Part shown: in pieces, positions 8,310-17,121 of the stretch
Numbering within the stretch: position 1 is the first letter of the stretch
Layout: each line of letters starts with the position of its first letter
Assembly: GCF_022844385.1 (NCBI RefSeq)
Contig: NZ_JALHLX010000005.1
Location: 38,541-74,151, forward strand
DNA: 35,611 nt
Source: Hydrogenophaga sp.
GTDB taxonomy: Bacteria > Pseudomonadota > Gammaproteobacteria > Burkholderiales > Burkholderiaceae_C
Reading direction: 5' to 3'
Made by a program: the position numbers and the translations under genes
The notes under the pieces: generated by a model
Told to the model about the DNA's origin: nothing
Databases searched by the model: none
Seen by the model: only the letters and a program-made list of their open reading frames with translations

Positions 8310-9119
8310 ATGGGGAAGGTGTGCGAGAGGTGCGGAACCGACAACCGCGAGAAGGCGATGTTCTGCCTGGGCTGTGGCGTGAAGTTGGGCGCCGGGCCAC
8401 TTCAAGAACCTGCGCCAGCTCTTGCAACTCCAGCGAAGGCAGACCCAACCCATGGCGACCTGGATCCGGCCGCCGCATCCGTGGCCCCTGCGAAGGGCGT
8501 GATGGGCAAGTGGCTTCCACGGGTGGGCTTGCTCCTGGGTGCAGCTGCTTTGATCGCATGGTTCCAATTGCACCAGCAGGCGAGCAGGTCACAGCAACCC
8601 ATGCCCGCTCCTGCCGCTGTAGCACCAGCTCTTGATGCACAGCCGCCCACGGCGTCCGTGCCGGAGGGACCGGCGCCGGCCACCGAACCTGTGACTGCAC
8701 CGGGCCAACCTGCTTTCGACCCTGCCGCATCGGCCGCCGCGGCTGAACGGATGATCGAGCAGAACAAGCAGCGGGCGCGACTCAATCAGCAGCGCCTTGA
8801 GCGCGAAAAACGCGAGCGTTTGTTGGCAGCCCAAGAGCAGGCCCGCGCCGCGCAGGAACTGGAACGGCGGCGCGAAGAGCAAGCCAGTCGACAGGTGATC
8901 AACGCAGCCGCCCAGCCCGTTCGCGTTCCGCCCGCCCCGATTCAGCCTGCTGCCCCGGCGCTCACCGTCGCTCGCATCTGTGACCAGGCCGGCAATTTCT
9001 TCGCGCGCGAAGTGTGCCGCCTGCGGGAGTGCAACAAAGCTTCCCAGGCCAGCGACCCGATCTGTGTGAATTTTCGAAGAATGGAGGAGAACAACCGGGC
9101 ACTGCAACAGACCGAGTAA
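8310..9119 (+). CDS. Zinc-ribbon, single-pass membrane, coiled-coil protein of unknown function
   Basis: 269 residues from ATG 8310, preceded by GAGGTGG six bases upstream; an earlier in-frame start lacks this site. Residues 1-25 form a zinc ribbon with Cys5-x2-Cys8 and Cys19-x2-Cys22 (C-E-R-C-G and F-C-L-G-C-G). A Pro/Ala-rich linker leads to one transmembrane helix at about 70-87 (L-P-R-V-G-L-L-L-G-A-A-A-L-I-A-W-F). After another Ala/Pro linker comes a charged coiled coil (about 150-200, Gln/Arg/Glu-rich). The C-terminal domain has four Cys (I-C-D, V-C-R-L-R-E-C, I-C-V), possibly disulfides or metal sites. The zinc ribbon would be cytoplasmic if the Cys-rich end is periplasmic. No function can be assigned. 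Confidence 0.75.
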   Translation: MGKVCERCGTDNREKAMFCLGCGVKLGAGPLQEPAPALATPAKADPTHGDLDPAAASVAPAKGVMGKWLPRVGLLLGAAALIAWFQLHQQASRSQQPMPAPAAVAPALDAQPPTASVPEGPAPATEPVTAPGQPAFDPAASAAAAERMIEQNKQRARLNQQRLEREKRERLLAAQEQARAAQELERRREEQASRQVINAAAQPVRVPPAPIQPAAPALTVARICDQAGNFFAREVCRLRECNKASQASDPICVNFRRMEENNRALQQTE

Positions 9120-9179
9120 CGCCGCTGTTTGATGGGCTCCGCTCCCCGGCTTCAACGCAGGTCGCTGCGGTAGGAAGAC

Positions 9180-10490
9180 TCAGGCGGACAAACCCCTGAT
9201 CCAGCGGCGCACACCCTCCCCTGCCGCCACGCCACTGGCCAGACAGGCCGTGAGCAGGTAGCCACCCGTCGGCGCCTCCCAGTCCAGCATTTCGCCTGCG
9301 CAAAACAAGCCCGGATTCGCCTGGACCATCAGGTCCGGGTTCAACGCCGCCCACCGCACGCCTCCGGCGCTGCTGATCGCCTCGTCAATGGGGCGGGCTG
9401 TGCACACAGTGACAGGCAAGGCCTTGATGGAAGCGGCAAGCCGCACGGGATCGTTCATCGCGTCCTTGTCCAGCCTCTCGTGCAGGATGCCCATCTTGAT
9501 GCCGTCCAGACCGAGGCGGCTCTTGAGGTGACTGGACAGGCTGCGCGAGCCACGCGGGTGACGCACCTGCGCCAGCACGTGTTCGGCGCTGCGGTCGGGC
9601 AGGAGGTCGATGTCGAAGCTGGCCTGGCCGTTGCGCGCGATCTCGTCGCGCAGCAGGCTGGAGGCGGCATAAACCAGGCTGCCTTCCACACCCGTGGCGG
9701 TCGCCACGAATTCACCCTTGCGGTGGAACTGCTGGCCTTGGCTGTCGGTGGCGCGGATGGCCACCGATTTGAAGGGTTGCCCGGCGAAGCGTTCGCTGAA
9801 GTGCGAGCTCCAGCCCTGCGCCACGCCGTGGGCGGCTGATCCGGCCACATCAAAACCGCAGTTGCTGGGCAGGAGCGGGCTCACTGCCACGCCAGCCGCT
9901 TCAAGCCATGGCAGCCACGCGCCATCAGACCCCAGGCGGGCCCAGCTGGCACCACCCAGGGCGAGCACGGTGGCGCGGGCTTGAATCTGCACCTGGCCGG
10001 ACGGCGCATTGAACGACAACGGACCGCCGGGCGAGCCGGTCCAGCCTTGCCAGCGGTGGCGCATGTGAAACACCACCGGCACACCGCCTTCGTCCGGATG
10101 GCGCAACCGGTGCAGCCAGGCACGCAGCAGGGGCGCGGCCTTCATGTCGGTTGGGAAGACGCGGTTCGAGGTGCCCACGAAGGTGTCGATGCCCAGGCCA
10201 GCAGCCCAGTCGCGCACGGCCTGCGGGCCCCAGTGCTGCAACATGGGCTGCACGCGGTCCTGCGCCGTGCCGAAACGGGTGACAAAGCTGTCCAGCGGCT
10301 CGGCATGCGTCAGGTTCAGGCCGCCCTTGCCCGCCAGCAAAAACTTGCGCCCGACCGAGGGCATGGCGTCGAACAGGTGCACGGCCACACCGGCGCGGCT
10401 CAAGACCTCGGCGGCCATGAGGCCGGCGGGTCCGCCGCCGATGATGGCCACATCTACGTTGAAAGAAGAAACGGCGTTGGAGTCGGTCAT
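9180..10490 (-). CDS. NAD(P)/FAD-dependent oxidoreductase, HI0933/BaiN-like flavoprotein
   Basis: 436 residues from ATG 10490-10488, whose ATGA overlaps the addA stop. The N-terminus shows a Rossmann FAD site: D-V-A-I-I-G-G-G-P-A-G-L-M-A-A-E. G-R-K-F-L-L-A-G-K-G-G-L-N-L-T-H is the hallmark of the HI0933 family. The C-terminal G-L-F-C-A-G-E-M-L-D-W-E-A-P-T-G-G-Y-L-L-T-A-C motif closes the FAD site; its form resembles the TIGR03862 (PP_4765-type) branch rather than BaiN itself. The substrate and redox partner are unknown. Translational coupling to addAB suggests co-expression but does not prove a repair role. Confidence 0.9.
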   Translation of the reverse strand: MTDSNAVSSFNVDVAIIGGGPAGLMAAEVLSRAGVAVHLFDAMPSVGRKFLLAGKGGLNLTHAEPLDSFVTRFGTAQDRVQPMLQHWGPQAVRDWAAGLGIDTFVGTSNRVFPTDMKAAPLLRAWLHRLRHPDEGGVPVVFHMRHRWQGWTGSPGGPLSFNAPSGQVQIQARATVLALGGASWARLGSDGAWLPWLEAAGVAVSPLLPSNCGFDVAGSAAHGVAQGWSSHFSERFAGQPFKSVAIRATDSQGQQFHRKGEFVATATGVEGSLVYAASSLLRDEIARNGQASFDIDLLPDRSAEHVLAQVRHPRGSRSLSSHLKSRLGLDGIKMGILHERLDKDAMNDPVRLAASIKALPVTVCTARPIDEAISSAGGVRWAALNPDLMVQANPGLFCAGEMLDWEAPTGGYLLTACLASGVAAGEGVRRWIRGLSA

Positions 10491-13400
10491 GGGTTGATCG
10501 TTGTGTCTTGCAGTTCGATCAAACGACCATGCAGATTGATGAAGGCCAGGCGCACCTTGGCGCCGGATCGCGCGGCTCGCACCGCCTGGCGGTAGCGCTG
10601 CATTTTCGTCAGCAGGTCCTGCTGTTGCTCCGGATTCTCCGCGCTCTTGAAATCGAGCACCCACCACTCACCGGTGTCGGAGCGCCGCACCAGGCGGTCC
10701 AGCCTGAGCAGCTCACCCGCATGAAAGATGTCGACCTCATTGCCGCTGGTGTCGACCACGCCATCGTCCCACGCCCACGCGGCTTCGCCTCGCACGATGC
10801 GCCGCGCCATCGTCTGCGCCTGGGCAGCCTGCGCGGGGTTGAGTGCGAATTCGCGGGCCACGGCTTGCGTGTGTGCGTTCGTCCAGTCGAAGCCGCGCGC
10901 GGGCGTGGGATGCCACTGGAGCAGGCGATGCAGCGCGAGGCCGATGCGGGTGCGCTCGTCGTCGGCCGCCAGTGGTTCAACCGGCTCAGGTGGTGCCGTG
11001 CTGGCCTCGTCAATCAACGTGGGCAGCGCGAGCAGGCTGAAGGTGTCGGCCCCTGAGGTGTCGGCAGGCGCGCGCATGCTCGTTTGAGGCGGTTTTTCCA
11101 GCGGCTGCGTGAGGGGCAACAAGCGCTCGTACCAGCTGGTGGTGCCAGTGGGTCGCGAGTACGGCTCGAAGCTGGAGATCACCAGCCGCGATTCGGCCCG
11201 CGTGAGCGCCACGTACAAGGCGTTGAGTTCTTCGAGCGAACGGGCCTGCTGCTCAAGCGCTAGCGCACTGGCCGCGCAAGCCGGCGGGTTCTTTTCGCTG
11301 GCGAGAAACACGAAGCGGCGCGGCACGGGTGCTTCGCCCGGCCAGTCGATCAGCACGCCCATGCTCTCGGGGCGCGAAGAGCCGGTGTCGGTGTCGAGCA
11401 TGAGCACGGTGTGGGCCTCCAGCCCTTTGGCGCCGTGGATGGTGAGCAGGCGCACGGCGCCGCTGTTGTGGGTGGGCGTGGCCTTGATGCCGCCGGCCTT
11501 GAGTGCACGCACGAAGCGGTAGGACGTGAGGAACCGTCCGCCGTCTTGCGCCAGTGCATTGGCCAGCAGGTCGCGCAACTGCGCCAGCACCCCCGCGCGT
11601 TGGCTCGCGGGCACGGCCTGGGCAAAACGCGCGAGCACGTCGCCATCGCCGTAGATGGCGGAGAGTGCGTCGTGGGGGGGCAGGCTCTGCACCCACTGGC
11701 GGTAACGCAGCAAGCGCGTGGCGGCGTTGCTGAACGCTTGCGCCAGCGGCTGAGGAACGCTCGGCAATCCGACACACTCCTGCTCGGGCAGATCGGCAAA
11801 GCGCTGCAACACGGTCCACCACGACGGCTTGACTGGCTGGGCGTCTGCGCCGGGCCGCACGGTCCAGTTCTGCTGCAAGCGGGCCATCCAGGCCAGCGCA
11901 TCGTCACCCCAGCCGAACAGCGGCGACTTCAGCGCACGCGCCAGGCTCAGGTCGTGGCGCGTCGACACCAGCGCGTCCAGCAACGCCACCACGTCCTGCA
12001 CAGCGGGTGATTCACACAGGTCCAGCTTCTCGGGCTGCTCGCTGGCAATGCCGCGTTCGCGCAGTGCCTCGAACATCCAGGCCAGGCGCTCGCGCCGGCG
12101 CGCCAGCACCATCAAACCATCGGGGCTCAAGCGGCCCGAGTGAACCTCGCCGGCGATCCAGTCGGCCGCCTGGCGCGCTTCCAGCGCCGACATGGTGTCT
12201 TCGAGCAGAACGCGCGGCGTGACCAGGCTGTCGCGCCAGGCGGCATCAGCGACTGCACCATCGCGTTCGCGCGCATTGCGCGGCACCTGCGGCAAGGCCA
12301 CCACTTCACCGGGCTCGTGGCTCTCGGTGGTGTGCTGGCGGAAGTCGCTGCTGTATTCCCCGGCCTGCACGGCAGCGAGCATGGCGCTGTTGAGCGCGTC
12401 CACCACGGCGGGCGCGCAGCGGCGGGTGTGATCGCAGCTGAGCAAGGCGCCCGCGAGGCCTTGCACCACGAAGGCCTGTGCTGCCTTGAACACCTGCGGC
12501 TCGGCGCGGCGAAAACGGTAAATGGACTGTTTGGGATCACCCACCAGGAACACGCACGGCGCCTCGCCCGGACCGGCGCCGGCGTAGGCGGAAAGCCAGC
12601 CGTAAAGCGCATGCCACTGCAGCGGGTTGGTGTCCTGGAACTCGTCGATCAGCACGTGGCGGACGCGCGCGTCCAGCCTCTGCTGCAACCAGCCCGAGAG
12701 CTCGGCATCGCCCAGCAGGCGGCGCGCAGCGGACTCCACATCGTTCATGTCGACCCAGCCGCGCTCGTGTTTGAGCGCGGCAAAGCTGGTGAGCAACACC
12801 CGCGTGAGCCGGGCCATGCGCTGGTGGTGCAGCCAGGCCTGGTGCTGCGAACGGGCAGCCAACGCGCGCATGGCCAGGTCTTGCGCAGCACGCACCTGTT
12901 CGATGCCGGCGAGCTTGTCGCTGAACTTGCGCGGCTCGTTCTTTTGCGTGAGCAGCGCATCGATCACGCCAGCGCCGTTGCGGCCGGTCAGGGCCTTTTC
13001 CAGCTCGACGCCCTTGGCCGCAAAGGTCACGGCGCTGGCCTGGCCCAGCGCGATGGCGGCTGCCGACAACGAGCTGTGGGTGGGCGCGTGGTCCACCAAC
13101 CATTGCAGCGGATCGTCGAAGCCCGTGAACTCGGGAAACCGATCGGCCATCTCATCCACCGAGGTCTGCACCACGCCCGCCGCATCGGCCAGCGCGAACT
13201 CCACGCGTTTCTGCAGCGCCTTGCGCAGCGCCTGCTGCGTCTGAAACCGGCCGTGTGTTCCGACAGCATCCACAAAGTCCTGGCGGTCGGACGCACTCGC
13301 TGCGAGCGCGCCATAGAAGCGCGGCCACACCTGCTCCACCGCCTGCGTGTCGTCTTCGAGCAGCTCGTACTGCACCGGCAACTGCAGCTCCTGCAACACC

Positions 13401-13840
13401 GACAGCGGCGCGCCACGCAGCAAGGCGGCGAACCAGCTGTGGAAGGTGCGCACCTGCACCGGCCGGCCCAGCGCCGTGACCCGCGCGTGCAGGCTGCGGG
13501 CCTCGGCAACCCGCCCCTCGGCATCGGCTGTGCTCAAGCCGCGCTGGCGCAACACGTCCATCAGCTCGGTGTCGGTCAGGTCGGCCCAGCGGCGCAGCTC
13601 TTCGCCCAGGCGCTTGCGCATTTCGCCAGCGGCCTTTTTGGTGAACGTGATCGCCAGAATGTCTTGCGGCGCACAGCCGTCGAGCAACGCGCGCAGGATG
13701 CGTGAGACCAGCATCCAGGTCTTGCCGGCGCCGGCGCAGGCTTCCACCGCGATGCTGCGCGCCGGGTCGCAGGCCAGCGCATAAAAGGCTTCCCGGGACA
13801 CGGGTGCGCCGTCGATGCGGTAGGCAGCGGGCCCGGTCAA
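10487..13840 (-). CDS. addA: AddA-type UvrD/RecB-like helicase-nuclease
   Basis: 1117 residues from a TTG at 13840-13838 that overlaps the addB stop (TTGA) and has TGGAG 6-10 bases upstream; an ATG at 13894 would add 18 residues. Superfamily 1A helicase motifs: Walker A A-C-A-G-A-G-K-T (about 34-41), motif Ia I-T-F-T-K-K-A-A-G-E-M, motif II L-I-D-E-F-Q-D-T-N, motif III V-G-D-P-K-Q-S-I-Y-R-F-R-R-A, motif V I-H-G-A-K-G-L-E-A, and motif VI V-A-L-T-R-A. The C-terminus has a PD-(D/E)XK nuclease core: G-E-L-L-R-L-D-R-L ... W-W-V-L-D-F-K-S-A. With AddB it would process double-strand breaks to RecA-ready 3' tails. Many betaproteobacterial copies carry only generic names. Confidence 0.88.
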   Translation of the reverse strand: MTGPAAYRIDGAPVSREAFYALACDPARSIAVEACAGAGKTWMLVSRILRALLDGCAPQDILAITFTKKAAGEMRKRLGEELRRWADLTDTELMDVLRQRGLSTADAEGRVAEARSLHARVTALGRPVQVRTFHSWFAALLRGAPLSVLQELQLPVQYELLEDDTQAVEQVWPRFYGALAASASDRQDFVDAVGTHGRFQTQQALRKALQKRVEFALADAAGVVQTSVDEMADRFPEFTGFDDPLQWLVDHAPTHSSLSAAAIALGQASAVTFAAKGVELEKALTGRNGAGVIDALLTQKNEPRKFSDKLAGIEQVRAAQDLAMRALAARSQHQAWLHHQRMARLTRVLLTSFAALKHERGWVDMNDVESAARRLLGDAELSGWLQQRLDARVRHVLIDEFQDTNPLQWHALYGWLSAYAGAGPGEAPCVFLVGDPKQSIYRFRRAEPQVFKAAQAFVVQGLAGALLSCDHTRRCAPAVVDALNSAMLAAVQAGEYSSDFRQHTTESHEPGEVVALPQVPRNARERDGAVADAAWRDSLVTPRVLLEDTMSALEARQAADWIAGEVHSGRLSPDGLMVLARRRERLAWMFEALRERGIASEQPEKLDLCESPAVQDVVALLDALVSTRHDLSLARALKSPLFGWGDDALAWMARLQQNWTVRPGADAQPVKPSWWTVLQRFADLPEQECVGLPSVPQPLAQAFSNAATRLLRYRQWVQSLPPHDALSAIYGDGDVLARFAQAVPASQRAGVLAQLRDLLANALAQDGGRFLTSYRFVRALKAGGIKATPTHNSGAVRLLTIHGAKGLEAHTVLMLDTDTGSSRPESMGVLIDWPGEAPVPRRFVFLASEKNPPACAASALALEQQARSLEELNALYVALTRAESRLVISSFEPYSRPTGTTSWYERLLPLTQPLEKPPQTSMRAPADTSGADTFSLLALPTLIDEASTAPPEPVEPLAADDERTRIGLALHRLLQWHPTPARGFDWTNAHTQAVAREFALNPAQAAQAQTMARRIVRGEAAWAWDDGVVDTSGNEVDIFHAGELLRLDRLVRRSDTGEWWVLDFKSAENPEQQQDLLTKMQRYRQAVRAARSGAKVRLAFINLHGRLIELQDTTINP

Positions 13841-16482
13841 GAGACGCTCCAGAAATCTTTGCGGCACAGACCACGCGCCTTGCAGAACTCGCACACACGG
13901 CCTTCACCCAGCGCAGGCATGGGGTGGCCGGCGGCCACGCGGATCATGTCGTGCGAGAGCCCGGCGCGCAGCTGTTCGCGCGCCTCCAGCACCTCGGTGT
14001 GTTCCACCAGCCTGGTGGCGGTGTCACCCGATGTCGAGCCAGGCCGGTCGTTGATGCTCAGGTAAGCGGCGCGCAAGGTGTCGTCGGGCAGCAGCGCGGC
14101 GTAGAACGCGAGCTGCACGTCCTCCAGCGGCTCTTTCAATCGGTCGGTGGTGGTCTTGCGGCTTTCGGTCTTGTAGTCGATCACAAACGGGATCGGGCCT
14201 TCCGGGCTGTCCTGTGCGTCCACGCGGTCGAGCTTGCCATAGAGCCTCCATGGGCCCACGGCGGATGTCATCACCGCTTCAGCCTGCACAAAGCGCGGGC
14301 CGGGTCGGTCGCCCGTGGCTTCGAAGGTGGCGAGCCATTGCAGGTAACCGTCGCGTGTGGCGGGCCACACCACCTCATAGGGCAGGAAGCCCGCGCCGCC
14401 CTCGCCCGCGTTCAGGCCCATGGCGGCGGCGGTCTCCAGGGCAAGCTGGTCGAGCGCGGCGCGGTCGGCCTCAGTGCCAAGGCGTGCATCGCCGCGTTGC
14501 TCGTGAAAGGCGCGCAGTACCGCGTGCAACCAGTTGCCCATGTCGCGCTGGTCGGGCTCGACTTGGAGCTCGGGCGCGTCGACCAGCCGCAACTGACGCA
14601 TGGCAAAGAAACGGTACGGACAGTCGCGCAGGTCCTGATACGCACTGGCCGAGAGCGCGCCGGGCAACACGTCGCCGGCCGAGGGCGCGGGAGGCGCGGA
14701 GGGAGCCGAGACCAGCGTCGTCGGTGCGCGCGGGTCCTGTCCGTCGTGCAGCGCTTCGGCCTGCAACGCCAACACCCAGGCACTCGGCATCACCGGCTCA
14801 CCCAGCTCCTGCGTGCGCCACAACACGTCCAGCTGCGGCATGCGCAACAACGACTGCCACGCATTCGCGGCCGCACGAGCCAGGGTCTCGCGCGAGGGCA
14901 GGCCCAGCAACTCGCGCTGTGCAGCCGTCCAGGAGCCGGGTGGTTCCGGGCTGGGGTTGAGGTGCACCTCGTCGCACCCAGGCACGACCGTGGCTGCGAA
15001 CGAGCGCCCGAGAATCTGGGCCATCGGCAGGATCACCACCGCCGCTTCGCCAGTGCCGCGCGGCATGAAGGTCGCGCCCTCCAGCACGTCGCGCACCCAG
15101 GCCGTGAACAGGGCGAGCGGCTTGCGGCCGGCAGACCGGCTCGTCGCAGAATCGCCCGCGGTCTCGCCGATGTCGGCGAGTTCGCGCGCCGCGCCGTCCT
15201 CCAGACGCAGCACCTGCAGGGCCTGCTGACCCGCCACATCGGCCTGGAGCGCGTCCCACAGGCCGGTGGCCTTCAGGGCCTTGGCCACCGCGTCCAGCCA
15301 TTGCACCAGGCTGCGCGGGGATTGCAGTTCGCTCAGGATCTCGACCAGACCCTCCGGCAGGGCATGCGCCAGGCTGGCGGTGCGCACGGCAGCGCGCCAC
15401 TGCGACACACCAGCCTCGCGGGCGAGTTGCTCCAGGGTGAGCACGGAGGCCTCGGGCCAGCGCGGCGCCTGCTTGAGAAAGTCCAGCACATCGTCCATGG
15501 ACGCACGCGGTGAAGCCGCACGCAGCAGGCTCATGAGTTGCGCGGCGGCGTGGGTGGTGGAGAGCTTCCAGCCCGTTTCGTCACGCACCGCGACACCTGC
15601 GCCATGCAGCAGGGCGCTGATGCGTCGGGTCAGCAGGCGGTCGGTGGCAACCAAGGCCACAGGCTGATGACCCTGGTTGACCCGTGCAATCACGCAGGCC
15701 GCAGCGCGCTGCGCTTCGTCTTCGGCGTCATCGCAGGCGTGCAACGACCACCCCGAAGCGCGGGAACCACCCACGCGCCATGAGAGGCTCAGAGCGCGTT
15801 CACCCCAATGGGCCACCAGCGCAGCGGCCAGCGGGTCGGCCTGAAAGCCCTGCAGCACCACCAGCGCCTGTACGCCAGCGCCAGGGCTGGCCTGCGGGTT
15901 CCACAACACGTCGGTGGCGTAGGTGGATGTGCTGGCCCAGGTGAGTGCCAGCGTTGCCACCAGCCCTTCCCACTGCAGTGAGGCCGGGCCCGGCAACAGC
16001 GACTGCTGCAACGCTTCGGCCCATGCCACGCGCTGCTCTGGCGGCACCGCAGCAGCCAGCGGAGCGAGTTGCCGCGCAGCCTCCACCAGACGCGTGACCA
16101 TGACGGCGCGCAACTCGGCGTCGGCCCGCGCAGGCGCCACGCGGTCGATGAAGGCCGAAGCCACCAGGCTGTCGCGCGCCATGTCCATGCTCAGGTCGGT
16201 CGCGCCCGGCGTGAAGGGCTGCAGCGATGCGGCCCAGTTGCGGCTCGACTCGAAGCGCGGCGCAAAACCATCGGGGCGGTGGGACGACCAGGCGCGCCGA
16301 CCGACATCCATGAGCTGCGCGTAGGGCACAAGCACCACCGCGCTGCCAGCCTCGATGCCACGCTCTGCCAGTGACTGCGACAGTGTCTTGATCAACGACT
16401 GCCAATCGCTGGCACTGCCTTCGATTTCTTGCCCGGGCGAGGCGGGAAGACCGGACTGGGCAGGCGGGTTGGCTGGCGTCAT
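13837..16482 (-). CDS. addB: AddB-type PD-(D/E)XK nuclease with Fe-S cluster motif
   Basis: 881 residues from ATG 16482; the in-frame extension upstream looks non-coding. The C-terminal nuclease shows G-K-L-D-R-V-D then F-V-I-D-Y-K-T-E-S and Q-L-A-F-Y-A. One Cys before the nuclease (Cys621, R-D-C-P-Y-R-F-F) plus Cys864, Cys867 and Cys873 (C-E-F-C-x5-C) match the C-...-C-x2-C-x5-C pattern of the AddB 4Fe-4S staple. The N-terminal part lacks a clear Walker A, as expected for the inactivated helicase of this subunit. It is the first gene of the addB-addA-flavoprotein operon and is divergent from trxA. Confidence 0.87.
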   Translation of the reverse strand: MTPANPPAQSGLPASPGQEIEGSASDWQSLIKTLSQSLAERGIEAGSAVVLVPYAQLMDVGRRAWSSHRPDGFAPRFESSRNWAASLQPFTPGATDLSMDMARDSLVASAFIDRVAPARADAELRAVMVTRLVEAARQLAPLAAAVPPEQRVAWAEALQQSLLPGPASLQWEGLVATLALTWASTSTYATDVLWNPQASPGAGVQALVVLQGFQADPLAAALVAHWGERALSLSWRVGGSRASGWSLHACDDAEDEAQRAAACVIARVNQGHQPVALVATDRLLTRRISALLHGAGVAVRDETGWKLSTTHAAAQLMSLLRAASPRASMDDVLDFLKQAPRWPEASVLTLEQLAREAGVSQWRAAVRTASLAHALPEGLVEILSELQSPRSLVQWLDAVAKALKATGLWDALQADVAGQQALQVLRLEDGAARELADIGETAGDSATSRSAGRKPLALFTAWVRDVLEGATFMPRGTGEAAVVILPMAQILGRSFAATVVPGCDEVHLNPSPEPPGSWTAAQRELLGLPSRETLARAAANAWQSLLRMPQLDVLWRTQELGEPVMPSAWVLALQAEALHDGQDPRAPTTLVSAPSAPPAPSAGDVLPGALSASAYQDLRDCPYRFFAMRQLRLVDAPELQVEPDQRDMGNWLHAVLRAFHEQRGDARLGTEADRAALDQLALETAAAMGLNAGEGGAGFLPYEVVWPATRDGYLQWLATFEATGDRPGPRFVQAEAVMTSAVGPWRLYGKLDRVDAQDSPEGPIPFVIDYKTESRKTTTDRLKEPLEDVQLAFYAALLPDDTLRAAYLSINDRPGSTSGDTATRLVEHTEVLEAREQLRAGLSHDMIRVAAGHPMPALGEGRVCEFCKARGLCRKDFWSVS

Positions 16483-16604
16483 GAAATGGGGGTTTCTGTC
16501 ACAATTGCCCGGACTGGTTGGCCCTGTGGTGACCTTCAAGCCCTTGAAGCCCGCGCAAGTGCCCAAACTTTAACCTCCCCGTTCAACGTTTTTTAGGATG
16601 AATC

Positions 16605-16937
16605 ATGGCGAGCGACCTGATCAAACATGTTTCCGATGCAAGCTTCCAGGCCGATGTGCTGGAAGCGCAGGCGCCCGTCCTGGTCGACTTCTGGGCCGAA
16701 TGGTGCGGCCCGTGCAAGATGATTGCCCCCATTCTTGATGAGGTGGCCGGCTCTTATGACGGCAAGCTCAAGATCGCCAAGCTCAATGTGGACGACAACC
16801 GCGATGTGCCCGCCAAGTTCGGCATCCGCGGCATTCCCACGCTGATGTTGTTCAAGGACGGTCAGCTGGCCGCCACCAAGGTCGGCGCCATGAGCAAGGC
16901 CCAGCTCACCGCGTTCATCGACCAGCAACTCGCCTGA
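16605..16937 (+). CDS. trxA: Thioredoxin 1
   Basis: 110 residues, the usual length. The active site [10 protein letters not shown] sits about one third in, and the cis-Pro loop [11 protein letters not shown] is present. It reduces protein disulfides in the cytoplasm using electrons from thioredoxin reductase. AGGA lies about 7 bases before the ATG. A terminator follows within 45 bases, so it is probably monocistronic. The order trxA-rho is widely conserved in proteobacteria. Confidence 0.97.
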   Translation: MASDLIKHVSDASFQADVLEAQAPVLVDFWAEWCGPCKMIAPILDEVAGSYDGKLKIAKLNVDDNRDVPAKFGIRGIPTLMLFKDGQLAATKVGAMSKAQLTAFIDQQLA

Positions 16938-16950
16938 TCCAGATCAAGAA

Positions 16951-16980
16951 GTGCCTGGGTGCAATGCCCGGGCACCTTTT
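16951..16980 (+). terminator. Intrinsic terminator after trxA
   Basis: GTGCCTGGG (16951-16959) pairs with CCCGGGCAC (16967-16975) over nine positions (one G-U) with a 7-base loop, followed by CTTTT. It lies 14 bases after the trxA stop. Confidence 0.75.
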
Positions 16981-17000
16981 CAGCGGCATTCTTTTCCTGT

Positions 17001-17121
17001 CATAATTTCCCGCAGGCGGATCCGAGACAGACCCCGCCTCTCATCTGCGCACCGTCCGACATCCGGACGCCAGCGCCCCCTCCCCCGGTTCCCGACTCAA
17101 CTCCCTCCCGGAGTGAATTCC
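17001..17121 (+). promoter_or_regulatory. rho promoter/leader with C-rich, G-poor segment
   Basis: CATAAT at 17001-17006 is a plausible -10 (weak -35 TTTTCA at 16977-16982). The leader then has a 6-bp hairpin CGTCCG/CGGACG (17053-17058 with 17064-17069). After it, 17071-17111 holds by hand count 24 C and 7 G in 41 bases, ending at the CCCGGAG ribosome-binding site. C-rich, G-poor unstructured RNA is the known signature of Rho loading (rut) sites, and rho autoregulates through its leader in E. coli. Function here is inferred. Confidence 0.45.

Noticed and set aside
12140-13705. 521-codon plus-strand open frame opposite addA
   Set aside because: Antisense shadow in high-GC DNA; the minus strand carries all helicase motifs, and this frame shows no recognisable domain.
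13702-15513. 603-codon plus-strand open frame opposite addB
   Set aside because: Antisense to a gene with clear nuclease and Fe-S motifs; composition is Arg/Gly/His-rich, as expected of a shadow frame.
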